Of a DNA stretch of 47,756 nt, positions 1 through 7,445 are shown piece after piece. The translations under genes and the position numbers were made by a program. Source of the DNA: Zetaproteobacteria bacterium CG1_02_53_45 (GTDB lineage Bacteria > Pseudomonadota > Zetaproteobacteria > Mariprofundales > Mariprofundaceae); contig MNWZ01000086.1 of NCBI GenBank assembly GCA_001871925.1, positions 1 through 47,756 on the forward strand. The letters run 5' to 3'. Numbering within the stretch: the first letter of the stretch is position 1; each line of letters starts with the position of its first letter. A model generated the notes under the pieces. The model saw nothing but the letters and a program-made list of their open reading frames with translations. It had not been told where the DNA came from and did no database searches.

Positions 1-180
1 TGGGCGACCCATGCCGCCAGAGTAATCATTCAGATGCTCTTCAATCCGGATAAGTTCAAGGATGGTCACAAATTGCTGCTGCTTCTCAGTCAGCGGTCCA
101 AGCTCTTCCTCTAGCCATGGAAACAGCGATCCTTGAATTATTAGCCAGCTCTGTGATAATCCCTCTCGAAGATGATTCAT
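1..180 (-). CDS. Transposase, N-terminal 60 residues (partial)
   Basis: This ORF is too short for the supplied track because it runs off the window. It begins at ATG 180 (minus strand) after a good ribosome site, GGAG seven bases before the ATG. It reads MNHLREGLSQSWLIIQGSLF, then PWLEEELGPLTEKQQQFVTILELIRIEEHL and a GRP motif. The segment with P-L-T-x-K-Q-x-x-F-V-x-x-L-E-L-I-R-I-E-E is typical of the N-terminal region of IS5/IS1182-type DDE transposases. The catalytic DDE residues would lie beyond the window. The family is recalled, not searched; that it is a transposase is fairly certain given the matching terminal inverted repeat. Confidence 0.75.
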   Translation of the reverse strand, partial: MNHLREGLSQSWLIIQGSLFPWLEEELGPLTEKQQQFVTILELIRIEEHLNDYSGGMGRP

Positions 181-278
181 CTTTGATCTCCTTTCTGGTT
201 TGGTTGTCGTCGATGACTTACCCTACCAGAAGGGAGTTTTTTCGCCTCTTCTCAAAGGCTGAATTCAGCAGGTTTGAA

Positions 279-296
279 GACTTTTGCAAGAGGCTC
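279..296. repeat. IS terminal inverted repeat, left copy
   Basis: GACTTTTGCAAGAGGCTC is the reverse complement, with one mismatch, of GAGCCACTTGCAAAAGTC at 47490-47507. It marks the outer end of the left-edge insertion sequence. The hipA reading frame is recognisable only to the right of it. Confidence 0.8.
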
Positions 297-653
297 AGTT
301 TAACCAGAAGTTACAGCGACATGCTGACGATGTATCGCATGATGGTTTTCAATGTGCTGATGCATAACAGGGATGACCATGTAAAGAACTTTGCATTTCT
401 CATGGATGATGATGGTGAGTGGCGGTTGGCACCAGCATACGATTTAACCTGTTCATCTGGACCGGGCGGTGAGCATACGACTGATGTGGCAGGCAAGGGT
501 AGGGATATAACTGAAACGGATATGCTAAAGGTTGCAAGCGATGCAGGGGTCGAGAAATCAACAGCAAGAGATGTAATCGATCAGGTGCAAAGTATCGCGG
601 CTAATTCAGCTGATTATGCTGATCGGGTGGGACTGCCCTGCCTGGCCTCATAA
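297..653 (+). pseudogene. hipA: hipA 3' fragment (HipA kinase C-terminus), truncated by IS
   Basis: The ORF track gives a 178-residue frame from 117, but its first 60 codons are IS sequence. The remaining 118 residues match the C-terminal region of HipA-family serine/threonine kinases: YRMMVFNVLMHNRDDHVKNF, with the N-R-D-D-H-x-K-N-F segment carrying the catalytic aspartate region, then FLMDDDGEWRLAPAYDLT with a metal-binding-type D, then GPGGEHTTDVAGKG. HipA is the toxin of the HipBA persistence system and phosphorylates aminoacyl-tRNA synthetases in studied cases. The N-terminal domain and most of the ATP-binding region are missing and no hipB is visible, so this fragment is presumed inactive. 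The intact 5' part may lie beyond the IS to the left. Confidence 0.8.
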
Positions 654-733
654 AACCACATCGCAAAAACTCTTAGTGTGAACAGGCTCTGGTACACCGG
701 ATTTGTTCTGAATCATCTTGTGTGGGTGAAATG

Positions 734-766
734 AAAAAGGCCCGCAATCGCTTGCAGGCCTTGTGT
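734..766 (-). terminator. Intrinsic terminator after second initiator tRNA
   Basis: On the minus strand the sequence after the tRNA forms the hairpin AAGGCCTGCAA/TTGCGGGCCTT with a four-base loop and one G-T pair, followed by a run of T. It lies directly downstream of the tRNA at 768-842. Confidence 0.8.
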
Positions 767-767
767 T

Positions 768-842
<75 letters not shown>

Positions 843-855
843 TCAGGGTATTATA

Positions 856-900
856 ATAAAAGGCCCGTAAGTGATCAGGAGGATCGAACTTACGGGCCTT
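856..900 (-). terminator. Intrinsic terminator between the two tRNAs
   Basis: A perfect 13-bp inverted repeat (AAGGCCCGTAAGT at 860-872 and its complement at 888-900) is followed on the minus strand by TTTATTATAAT. It lies after the upstream tRNA (906-980), so each tRNA gene has its own terminator. Confidence 0.8.
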
Positions 901-905
901 ATGTT

Positions 906-980
<75 letters not shown>

Positions 981-993
981 TTAAGGAGGCCGA

Positions 994-1021
994 ACTATAG
1001 GGGCGAAGATCGATCTGTCAA
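994..1021 (-). promoter_or_regulatory. Sigma-70 promoter for initiator tRNA genes
   Basis: On the minus strand TTGACA (1016-1021) and TATAGT (994-999) are separated by 16 bp. The -10 box lies 13 bp before the tRNA 5' end. Between them is CGCCCC, a GC-rich stretch near where a discriminator would lie. The -35 box is a full consensus match. Confidence 0.85.
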
Positions 1022-1110
1022 TCGCTATAAAAAGATGCTGCAGTTGCGGTTGACCGGGTAGCATATGCAGATAAAATCCAAACCAACCCCGGCAGCAAAA
1101 GGATCGATTT

Positions 1111-1773
1111 ATCTCTTCCACACCCCAACTGATACTGTTTGATTGCGACGGCACGCTGACCGATTCGCACGGTCTGATTGTCTCTGCCATGCAGCAGGCA
1201 TTTTCACTGGCCGGGCTGCAGCCTCCGTCTGAGCGCCAGGTCTCTGCGATTATCGGCATGTCGCTGCACAGTGCGGTGTTGGCACTGCTCAATGGCCGGG
1301 CTGAAATGCTGGAGCAGGTTATCGACGGGTATCGAGACAGCTATCGCGACAGTGAGTCGCAGGTGTCGCTGTTTCCGCATGTCTCTGAAACTCTGGGAGC
1401 TTTGCGTGAGCGCGGTTACTGGCTGGGTGTGGTGACCGGGAAATCTCATCCGGGTCTGCTGCGTGTACTCGACACATTCGAGCTTGCCGGGCATTTTCTG
1501 GTCCTGCGTACGGCGGACTGTACCCACTCCAAGCCGCATCCGGCCATGGTGCTGGAGTGCATGTCTGAAATGGGTGTTGAAAGTGATCAGGCCGTGGTGG
1601 TGGGGGATGCGCTGTTTGATGTGCAGATGGCCAATGCCGCGAATGTGCGTTCGATCGGTGTCTCATTCGGGGTGGCGGCAGGCAGTGAACTGATGGCTGC
1701 AGGAGCGCAAGCCGTGGTGGATAACTTTGCAGAGCTTCTGGAGTATTTTCCACCTTTGCACAGTCAGCTCTGA
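1111..1773 (+). CDS. HAD-superfamily phosphatase (phosphoglycolate phosphatase-like)
   Basis: This is a subfamily IA HAD hydrolase. Motif I is DCDGTLTD (nucleophile Asp near residue 11), motif II is VVTGK, motif III is the Lys in SKPHP, and motif IV is GDALFDVQMA. A helical cap sits between motifs I and II, and the length of about 220 residues is usual for Gph-like enzymes. The ORF track starts at ATG 1189, but that would remove motif I, so the true start must be upstream. No ATG, GTG or TTG occurs in frame between the stop at 1072 and motif I. The best-placed codon is ATC at 1111, seven bases after AAAGGA, giving (M)SSTPQLILFDCDGTL; a CTG at 1129 is another option. The substrate cannot be named from sequence. 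Confidence 0.8.
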   Translation: MSSTPQLILFDCDGTLTDSHGLIVSAMQQAFSLAGLQPPSERQVSAIIGMSLHSAVLALLNGRAEMLEQVIDGYRDSYRDSESQVSLFPHVSETLGALRERGYWLGVVTGKSHPGLLRVLDTFELAGHFLVLRTADCTHSKPHPAMVLECMSEMGVESDQAVVVGDALFDVQMANAANVRSIGVSFGVAAGSELMAAGAQAVVDNFAELLEYFPPLHSQL

Positions 1774-1854
1774 TGCTTCACAATAGCTGAGTGCTTATTT
1801 TATGTTACAATAAGCCAAAGCTATGTAGAGAAAGAACAACAGGAGTTGAGTCCC

Positions 1855-4122
1855 ATGCCCAAATTCGTCCGTTATGGCCTGATTGTTATTGTCCTGCTTA
1901 TTGCAGCCCTGCTGGTTGCACCGTTTTTTATCGATGTGAATACATATAAAACCCGGATTGAGCAGACGGTTGAGGATGCCACCGGTCGCAAACTCAGTAT
2001 CGGCAACATCAAGGCCTCGCTGTTTCCATGGATCGGTGTTGAACTGGAAAATGTGCACCTGGCAAATCGACAGGGTTTTTCCGAGCATGATTTTGCCAGT
2101 GTGCAGAAGCTGAATGTGAAGCTGGCCCTGATGCCGCTGTTGTCCAAAAATATCGAGATCAAGACGTTTGAAGTGGGCACGCCTAAAATTTATCTTGAAC
2201 GCCATGCTGATGGTGAAACCAACTGGGGCGACCTTGTTTCAGCCCAGCCTGCCGCAGCCGAGCCGGGTGAAATCAAAGCCGCTGATCAGGAAGCATCTGC
2301 TTCCCCCGCACTGGCAGCCCTGCAGGCGGAATCACTGAACCTGACTGCCGGCGAAGTGACCTGGGTGGATGGCGAAGCTGATCCTGTCGTGCTTGCAGAG
2401 CTGAATGTGGCGCTTAGCGATGTGCAGCTGGAGCGGCCTGTAGCGGTAAAACTCTCGGGTATTCTGTCCGGTAACGCGTTCGAACTGGATGCCAATGTCG
2501 GTCCGATTGGCGATCCGGCCAGGCTTGACCCCGTACTGTTGCCGATTCAGGGACATGTCAAAGCGGCCAATCTTCGTTTGTCACCGTTCAAGGAATTTAT
2601 CAGCGGCTGGCCTGAACAGTTGGGCGACATGAACAGCGCGTCAGTCGACCTGTATGCCAATATTGAACAACGGCCTGCCGGCATCCGTCTGGGTGAAGGC
2701 ACGCTGGCACTGAACTCCAAAATCAATCTGGGTTTAAGCTGGAGAGTTGAGATGGAAGATCAGGATCAGCTGAAAGTGAACAAAGTGGGCGTGGTGGTTA
2801 ACGGTAAAGAGATTCTTGAAGTTAAGGGTAGCGTGAAAAATCTTTCCACGACGCCGAACTTCCAGCTGCGCATCGACAGTCAGCCGCTGGAGCGCAGCTG
2901 GCTGGCCGGATTTGCACCTGAACTGAACAGTATGTATGCCGGGCACCCCGCACCGTGGAAACAGATCAAGCTCGGTACGCTTGTCGCAGGTGACGCCAAG
3001 CAGATGGACATTCGCGATATGCAGTTGATGCTGGATGATGAATTGCTGCAGATTTCCGGCGCTGTGGTTTATGCGACACCGGATATCCGACTGCGTATTG
3101 CCGCGCGCAACCTGCATATGGATCCGTGGCTGCCGCAGGGTAAAGAGCAACCGGCACAGGCTGGCGGGGCAGGAGCAGCCGGCGGCAAACAGGCCGATGC
3201 GGCTGAGCCGGATCTGCGTTTCCTCAAGCCATGGCGTGTGACGGCCAAAATGCAGGCCGATGCCCTGTTTTTGCGTGGGCTGGAGATGCGCAGTTTTAAT
3301 GTCAGTATCAACGGGGCGGACGGTCGCTTTGACCTGAGTCCACTGAGCTTCAAACTCTCCGGCGGCACTGTGACTGAAACTGCCAGTCTGGATGCGGCAT
3401 CCTTTCCGGCCAGGTGGAAAGAGTCGGTGCATATTACCGACGTCAAGGTGGGGCCGCTGCTCAAAGCGCTGGCCGATATGGATATGCTCGAAGGCACCAT
3501 GTCCATGGATACCAGCTTCAGGGCTACAGGTTTAACACCTGCCGGTGTCAAAACACTGAACGGACGCGGCAATGTGATGTTGCGTGACGGCAAGGTTAAA
3601 GGCATTGATATTCCCGGCACGATCAGGAAGTTCACTAATCCGGGGGCGGCAACCGGACCCAATGAAACCGACTTTGCCCAGCTTTCCGGCAGTTTTACAG
3701 TCACCAATGGTGTGGCCGACAATCAGGATCTGTTTATGGCTTCGCCACTGCTGCGTGTGACCGGCAAAGGTATCGTCGATCTGGTCAACAAGAGCATGGA
3801 CTATCATGTTGAGCCGCGCGTGGTGGGCACACTGATCGGGCAGGGCGATGCATCGGCTGTTCGCAAGGGGATCACTGTGCCGCTGCATATTACCGGCCCG
3901 TTTGACGCGCCCAGGGTCAGGCCTGAAATAAACGCCAAAACGCTGATGGAAAATGCCCCGGCTCTGCTTGAAAAAGGAAAAGTCGGCGGTGCGCTGGGCA
4001 AGATTCTCGGCGGCAGGCAGGGTAGTCAGCCGGCACCAGCTGACCAGCAACCGGCAACGCAGCCGGAGTCACCGGAAAAGAAAATTCTCAAAGGTCTTGG
4101 AGGCATGATTCCAGGCTTCTGA
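1855..4122 (+). CDS. AsmA family envelope protein
   Basis: This 755-residue protein is anchored by one N-terminal membrane helix (GLIVIVLLIAALLVAPFFI, about residues 8-26), followed by the FIDVNTYKTRIEQTVEDATGRKLSIG signature of AsmA-family proteins. AsmA-like proteins are bridge-type lipid transport or outer-membrane biogenesis proteins of the periplasm, related to TamB and YhdP. The C-terminal AsmA domain is seen in the region with VTGKGIVDLVNKSMDYHV and VPLHITGPFDAPRVRPEI. An Ala/Gln-rich low-complexity linker occurs near residue 440 and a Pro/Gln-rich tail near the C-terminus. The track starts at TTG 1846, but AGGAG at 1841-1845 fits ATG 1855 at nine bases' spacing, so I chose that start. 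Confidence 0.88.
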   Translation: MPKFVRYGLIVIVLLIAALLVAPFFIDVNTYKTRIEQTVEDATGRKLSIGNIKASLFPWIGVELENVHLANRQGFSEHDFASVQKLNVKLALMPLLSKNIEIKTFEVGTPKIYLERHADGETNWGDLVSAQPAAAEPGEIKAADQEASASPALAALQAESLNLTAGEVTWVDGEADPVVLAELNVALSDVQLERPVAVKLSGILSGNAFELDANVGPIGDPARLDPVLLPIQGHVKAANLRLSPFKEFISGWPEQLGDMNSASVDLYANIEQRPAGIRLGEGTLALNSKINLGLSWRVEMEDQDQLKVNKVGVVVNGKEILEVKGSVKNLSTTPNFQLRIDSQPLERSWLAGFAPELNSMYAGHPAPWKQIKLGTLVAGDAKQMDIRDMQLMLDDELLQISGAVVYATPDIRLRIAARNLHMDPWLPQGKEQPAQAGGAGAAGGKQADAAEPDLRFLKPWRVTAKMQADALFLRGLEMRSFNVSINGADGRFDLSPLSFKLSGGTVTETASLDAASFPARWKESVHITDVKVGPLLKALADMDMLEGTMSMDTSFRATGLTPAGVKTLNGRGNVMLRDGKVKGIDIPGTIRKFTNPGAATGPNETDFAQLSGSFTVTNGVADNQDLFMASPLLRVTGKGIVDLVNKSMDYHVEPRVVGTLIGQGDASAVRKGITVPLHITGPFDAPRVRPEINAKTLMENAPALLEKGKVGGALGKILGGRQGSQPAPADQQPATQPESPEKKILKGLGGMIPGF

Positions 4123-4156
4123 TGACAGGGGAATAGCCGGGTAATCTAAAAAAGAG

Positions 4157-4774
4157 ATGCATGTATTTGAACACCTCCGGTTAAATCCGGAACGACCGCA
4201 GATTCGCCAGATTCGGCGCGCAGTAGAGTTGCTTCGACAGGGGCACTTTGTTGTTGTGCCGACAGATACAACCTATGTGCTGCTCTGCCTGCCGCAGGCC
4301 GGTGACGCGATAGCCGGGATTCGCGCTTTCAGGCGACTGGATGACCACCATATGTGGTCGGTGGTTTGTGCCGATCTGTCACAGGCGGCCAACTGCGTGC
4401 GTATCGATAACGTTGCTCACCGTATTCTGAAACGCTGTTTGCCGGGTCCATACACCTTTATTCTGCCTGCGAGCTCGACGCTGCCGCGCAGGATTTTCGG
4501 TAAACGCAAGGATGTCGGCATCCGTATGCCTGATCATCCGGTTTGTCAGATGCTGCTCGAAGAGCTGGGCGAAGTCGCGCTGGCGACTACACTGCAGCTG
4601 CCCGGTCAGGATGAGCCGGAATATGATCCGGATGAGTTTGTAGCGCGGATCAGACATCTATCCTGTGGCATCATTGATGCAGGTTGGGGAGGGATGGTGC
4701 CGACCACGGTTGTGGATCTGTGTGACGGTGAACCTGTTTTGCTGCGTGAAGGGGCGGGAGAGTGGCCTGCATAA
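4157..4774 (+). CDS. yciO: YciO-type Sua5/YrdC-family protein
   Basis: This 205-residue protein has the YrdC fold. Its N-terminus has VVVPTDTTYVLLC, matching the PTDT nucleotide-binding loop, followed by GPYTFILPAS and PTTVVDLCDGEPVLLREG near the C-terminus. It tracks E. coli YciO along its length from memory, including the LPGPYTFIL and TTVVDL segments, rather than TsaC/Sua5. The K-x-R motif used for threonylcarbamoyl-AMP formation in TsaC is altered here (RAFRRLDDHHMW), as in YciO. YciO has been linked to threonylcarbamoyladenosine chemistry, but its physiological role is not settled. The Shine-Dalgarno (AAAAAAGAG) is unusually close to ATG 4157; the start is chosen because its N-terminus aligns with YciO. 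Confidence 0.85.
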   Translation: MHVFEHLRLNPERPQIRQIRRAVELLRQGHFVVVPTDTTYVLLCLPQAGDAIAGIRAFRRLDDHHMWSVVCADLSQAANCVRIDNVAHRILKRCLPGPYTFILPASSTLPRRIFGKRKDVGIRMPDHPVCQMLLEELGEVALATTLQLPGQDEPEYDPDEFVARIRHLSCGIIDAGWGGMVPTTVVDLCDGEPVLLREGAGEWPA

Positions 4775-4873
4775 CAGTTGGGCTGGAAAATTGACTGAAT
4801 TGGCATCCTTCCTGCTGGTGATTCAGGAATAATAAACTAGGCTTGCGCAATCATTATATCAGAGGGGTAAACT

Positions 4874-5398
4874 ATGAAGGCGTTTCTTGAAAAATTATTG
4901 TGGAATTCGCGTTATATGACGCTACTGGCCGTCTGGTCGTGTATAGTCGGCATGGCGCTGTTGTTTATTCTCTCTGCGCTGGATATGGGTAAACTGCTGA
5001 TTGAGTTTATTGATGTCTATTTTATGGGCCATGAATACCCGGCGGGCGACTTCCATACCGCTGTTGTCAGCCATGTGATTACTGCCGTGGATGATTTCCT
5101 GCTGGCCATGGTGCTGCTGATTTTCGGCCTCGGTGTCTACGAGTTGCATATCGATCATATCGAATGTGCGCGTGATAATCCTGCTGCCGGTAAACTGCTG
5201 CAGATCGAAAGCCTGGATGACCTTAAGGATCGCCTGGGCAAAGTGATTCTGATGATTCTGATCGTTGCCTTCTTCAAGAATGTACTGCATGTAAAATTCG
5301 ATGATCCGCTGAACATTCTCTACATGGGCGGCGGCATCTTCCTTGTTGCACTGGCGCTCTACTTCGGCCACAAGGCTGGCGGCAGCCATAAATCGTAA
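4874..5398 (+). CDS. yqhA: YqhA-family (UPF0114) inner membrane protein
   Basis: This 174-residue protein has three to four predicted membrane helices: one near residues 15-37, one over VITAVDDFLLAMVLLIFGLGVYEL, and two close to the C-terminus (VILMILIVAFFKNVL and ILYMGGGIFLVALALYFG). The VDxFLLAxVLLIFGxGxYEL segment is characteristic of the YqhA/UPF0114 family, whose function is unknown. A strong ribosome site (AGAGGGG) precedes ATG 4874. The potassium channel gene begins six bases after its stop, so the two are likely cotranscribed and may act together in ion or stress physiology; that link is inference. Confidence 0.82.
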   Translation: MKAFLEKLLWNSRYMTLLAVWSCIVGMALLFILSALDMGKLLIEFIDVYFMGHEYPAGDFHTAVVSHVITAVDDFLLAMVLLIFGLGVYELHIDHIECARDNPAAGKLLQIESLDDLKDRLGKVILMILIVAFFKNVLHVKFDDPLNILYMGGGIFLVALALYFGHKAGGSHKS

Positions 5399-5404
5399 GC
5401 TGAC

Positions 5405-6100
5405 ATGACCAGACGGCTGCTCTGGCAACGCATACTCGATGTTTCCCTGTTTGCGGCAACCATGGGCGCTGTTGCCACTTCATTGGTGGAGGGTTTGCCT
5501 GATTGGACAGTGATGGCCGTGCTGGTCTCCTTTGTTGTCATGTTTTTTACACGCTGGTGGGTTGCTGAGGACCGAAAAGTCTGGATGAAGGCCAACTGGT
5601 TTGATCTGGTGCTGGTTGTATTGCTCTCATCCCCGATTTTGCGCATGCTGATGGCACTGCGTCTGGTCGGTCTGGTGCCTGCCTTGCGGATAGGTGTGCT
5701 GATCCGCTCCAACCGCGAGCGGCTGATGCGCATGCTGGTTCTATCGGGCGAAAGCCTGCCCGCGGCCATGGCCATGATTTTCGGCACTGTATTCGTATTC
5801 GGTACCAGCACCTATTTGCTGGAACATGGCCACAACCCCCAGTTCGGGGAGTTGCCGGACGGTCTGTGGTGGGCTTTTGTGACGCTGACGACAGTCGGTT
5901 ACGGAGATATAGTACCTATCACTTCCGGTGGACGCATCGTGGCGGTTTTCACCATGATTTTCGGTATCGTCGTTTACTCACTGGTGATCGCCAACCTGAC
6001 CGTCTTCCTTGAAAACTACGGGCATCAACATGCAGCCGCAAAGAAAACGACGGCAGAAGCCGCTGTGAAAGCTGAGGCCGTCGAGAAAGGTCAGGAATAA
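5405..6100 (+). CDS. Potassium channel protein, voltage-gated-like
   Basis: This 231-residue membrane protein has the selectivity filter TVGYGD near residues 162-167, between a pore helix (GLWWAFVTLTTVGYG) and a final inner helix (IVAVFTMIFGIVVYSLVIANLTVFLE). Four further hydrophobic segments precede the pore. The segment LRMLMALRLVGLVPALRIGVLIRSNRERLMR carries arginines at three- to eight-residue intervals, resembling an S4 voltage sensor. The protein is therefore a compact six-helix channel of the Ion_trans/Ion_trans_2 type acting as a tetramer in the inner membrane. The short cytoplasmic tail is Ala/Lys/Glu-rich with no recognisable RCK domain. It starts six bases after the yqhA-like stop codon with only a weak Shine-Dalgarno, which suggests coupled translation. 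Confidence 0.88.
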   Translation: MTRRLLWQRILDVSLFAATMGAVATSLVEGLPDWTVMAVLVSFVVMFFTRWWVAEDRKVWMKANWFDLVLVVLLSSPILRMLMALRLVGLVPALRIGVLIRSNRERLMRMLVLSGESLPAAMAMIFGTVFVFGTSTYLLEHGHNPQFGELPDGLWWAFVTLTTVGYGDIVPITSGGRIVAVFTMIFGIVVYSLVIANLTVFLENYGHQHAAAKKTTAEAAVKAEAVEKGQE

Positions 6101-6144
6101 ATGCCTGCTTCGCAGGGATGTCGTGGTTTGCTTAGACGCGCGGT

Positions 6145-6561
6145 TTAACTGGTAATATATTCCTTTAGCCTGGCAATCAGATGCTCTTTTTCGTCGAGCA
6201 TCAGTGCGACCATATCACGCAGTGAAACGATGCCGATGAATGTTTCACCATCAAATACAACCAGATGCCGGCAGCGGTTTTCTTTCATTAAGTCCAGGCA
6301 GCGTTCGACATCCGCATCCGGTTTAACTGCAACCGGAGGCTGGCTTGTGACATCGCCCACCTTCACCCCGGCCGGATCCAGCCCCTCCCCGATGACCCGC
6401 ATCATTAAATCACGTTCGGTGAACAGGCCTTTGATGCCATAGGCGCTGGTTACGGCAATGGAGCCGATATAACGTGTTGCCATCTGTTTTGCCGCATCCA
6501 GTACGGAACTGTTTTCGTCGATGGTCGCGACATTGCGTTGAATTTGTGAAGTGATAATCAT
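6145..6561 (-). CDS. CBS-domain protein (two CBS motifs)
   Basis: This 138-residue soluble protein consists almost entirely of one CBS pair. The first motif covers VLDAAKQMATRYIGSIAVTSAYGIKGLFTERDLMMRVIGEG, the second ERCLDLMKENRCRHLVVFDGETFIGIVSLRDMV. CBS pairs bind adenine nucleotides and act as regulatory sensors; the partner here is unknown. The track extends the frame to 6819, but the start I prefer is ATG 6561, preceded by GGGAGG at four bases' spacing. The extra 86 upstream codons show no domain. It converges on the potassium channel gene, ending 44 bp after it. Confidence 0.85.
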   Translation of the reverse strand: MIITSQIQRNVATIDENSSVLDAAKQMATRYIGSIAVTSAYGIKGLFTERDLMMRVIGEGLDPAGVKVGDVTSQPPVAVKPDADVERCLDLMKENRCRHLVVFDGETFIGIVSLRDMVALMLDEKEHLIARLKEYITS

Positions 6562-6772
6562 AGGACCTCCCGGCAGAACGCAGGCAGCACTACGGCTGCA
6601 GGCATCTATCAGTATAGTCATTGTAACGTGCTTCACAACGTGGGAGATGCAATCGGGTTGTCGCTGTGATATCACTTGCGCGCAATATTTCCCCTGAGTG
6701 GTTGACATAGTCCACTTTAATGAAAAGCCGCTTTTCTGCACACTCTCTTCAGCCAATGAAAAGGAGGCGAAC

Positions 6773-7261
6773 ATGAAAAAGATATTATTAGGACTGTTCA
6801 TTGTTTCATTCTCATCCATATCGGCCTACGCAGGACCACAGGAACGCGGCATGGTGACCGGTGCTGCCGTCGGAGCCACGGCCGGCGCTGTGATTGGTTC
6901 ACAGACCAATGAAACAGCGCAGGGCGCGCTGGTCGGGGCCATGTTCGGTGCTATTGCCGGAGTTATTCTGAGTGACGCCCATGCCGCACCGGTTCAATAT
7001 CGGGGGCATCAAACGGCTGTTATACAGCATCGCGACAGGCATGAGTATCGTGAATATGGTTATCGCGGGCACGATCGTTATGCACATGCTGAGAGAAATC
7101 GTTACGATGACAGGTCAGACTACCGTCATGATCACGAATATCGCGAACACCGTGGGTATGATAAGCGGTCAGCGTACAGGGCGCAGCAGCATCGGGAGTA
7201 TCGTCAGTTCAGTCGTGATCGCCACGGTGATACCAGATATTACGCCCGTTCCGGTTCATAG
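6773..7261 (+). CDS. Exported glycine-zipper protein with Arg/His/Tyr-rich tail
   Basis: This 162-residue protein has a signal peptide (MKKILLGLFIVSFSSISAYA, cut before GPQ) and then a glycine-zipper segment of two hairpin-like hydrophobic stretches: GMVTGAAVGATAGAVIGS and GALVGAMFGAIAGVILSD. These resemble the glycine zipper 2TM domains of SlyB/OmpA-like proteins, which insert in or sit against the outer membrane. The last 90 residues are an unusual tail rich in Arg, His, Tyr and Asp (EYREYGYRGHDRYAHAERNR and more), probably disordered and charged. Function is unknown. A strong Shine-Dalgarno (AAGGAGG) fixes the start at 6773 instead of 6698. Confidence 0.82.
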   Translation: MKKILLGLFIVSFSSISAYAGPQERGMVTGAAVGATAGAVIGSQTNETAQGALVGAMFGAIAGVILSDAHAAPVQYRGHQTAVIQHRDRHEYREYGYRGHDRYAHAERNRYDDRSDYRHDHEYREHRGYDKRSAYRAQQHREYRQFSRDRHGDTRYYARSGS

Positions 7262-7401
7262 AACCTGAAGCAGGTGATGATACCACCACACCTGAGTGAA
7301 AAGGTTCATTGAGCATTAGCGGGGGATCAACACACTCTTATAAGATTCAGGCTTAACATTTCATGAAGAAAACTTCCTGAAAAAGTCGCGAAGGACCAAT
7401 A

Positions 7402-7429
7402 AAAAGGGGCGCCGATCGGCGCCCCTTTT
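7402..7429. terminator. Bidirectional intrinsic terminator
   Basis: AAAAGGGGCGCCGATC and its exact complement form a 28-bp palindrome with A and T runs at the two ends. It lies 16 bp past the stop of the minus-strand aminotransferase and also after the plus-strand glycine-zipper gene, so it can serve both. Confidence 0.85.
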
Positions 7430-7445
7430 GTGTTTGAACGGTTGA

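Larger units (their letters stand above)
1..296 (-). mobile_element. Insertion sequence, 5' end of element (runs off left edge)
   Basis: The left edge lies inside an insertion sequence read on the minus strand. It contains the start of a transposase gene (see next entry) and ends on the right at a terminal inverted repeat, GACTTTTGCAAGAGGCTC at 279-296. The same repeat, inverted and with one base changed, occurs at 47490-47507 at the other edge, so the boundary is supported by two independent copies. The target duplication cannot be defined because the far end of the element is outside the window. The element is inserted into a hipA-like gene whose 3' part follows directly. The family is probably IS5/IS1182-like, judged from the transposase. 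Confidence 0.8.
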
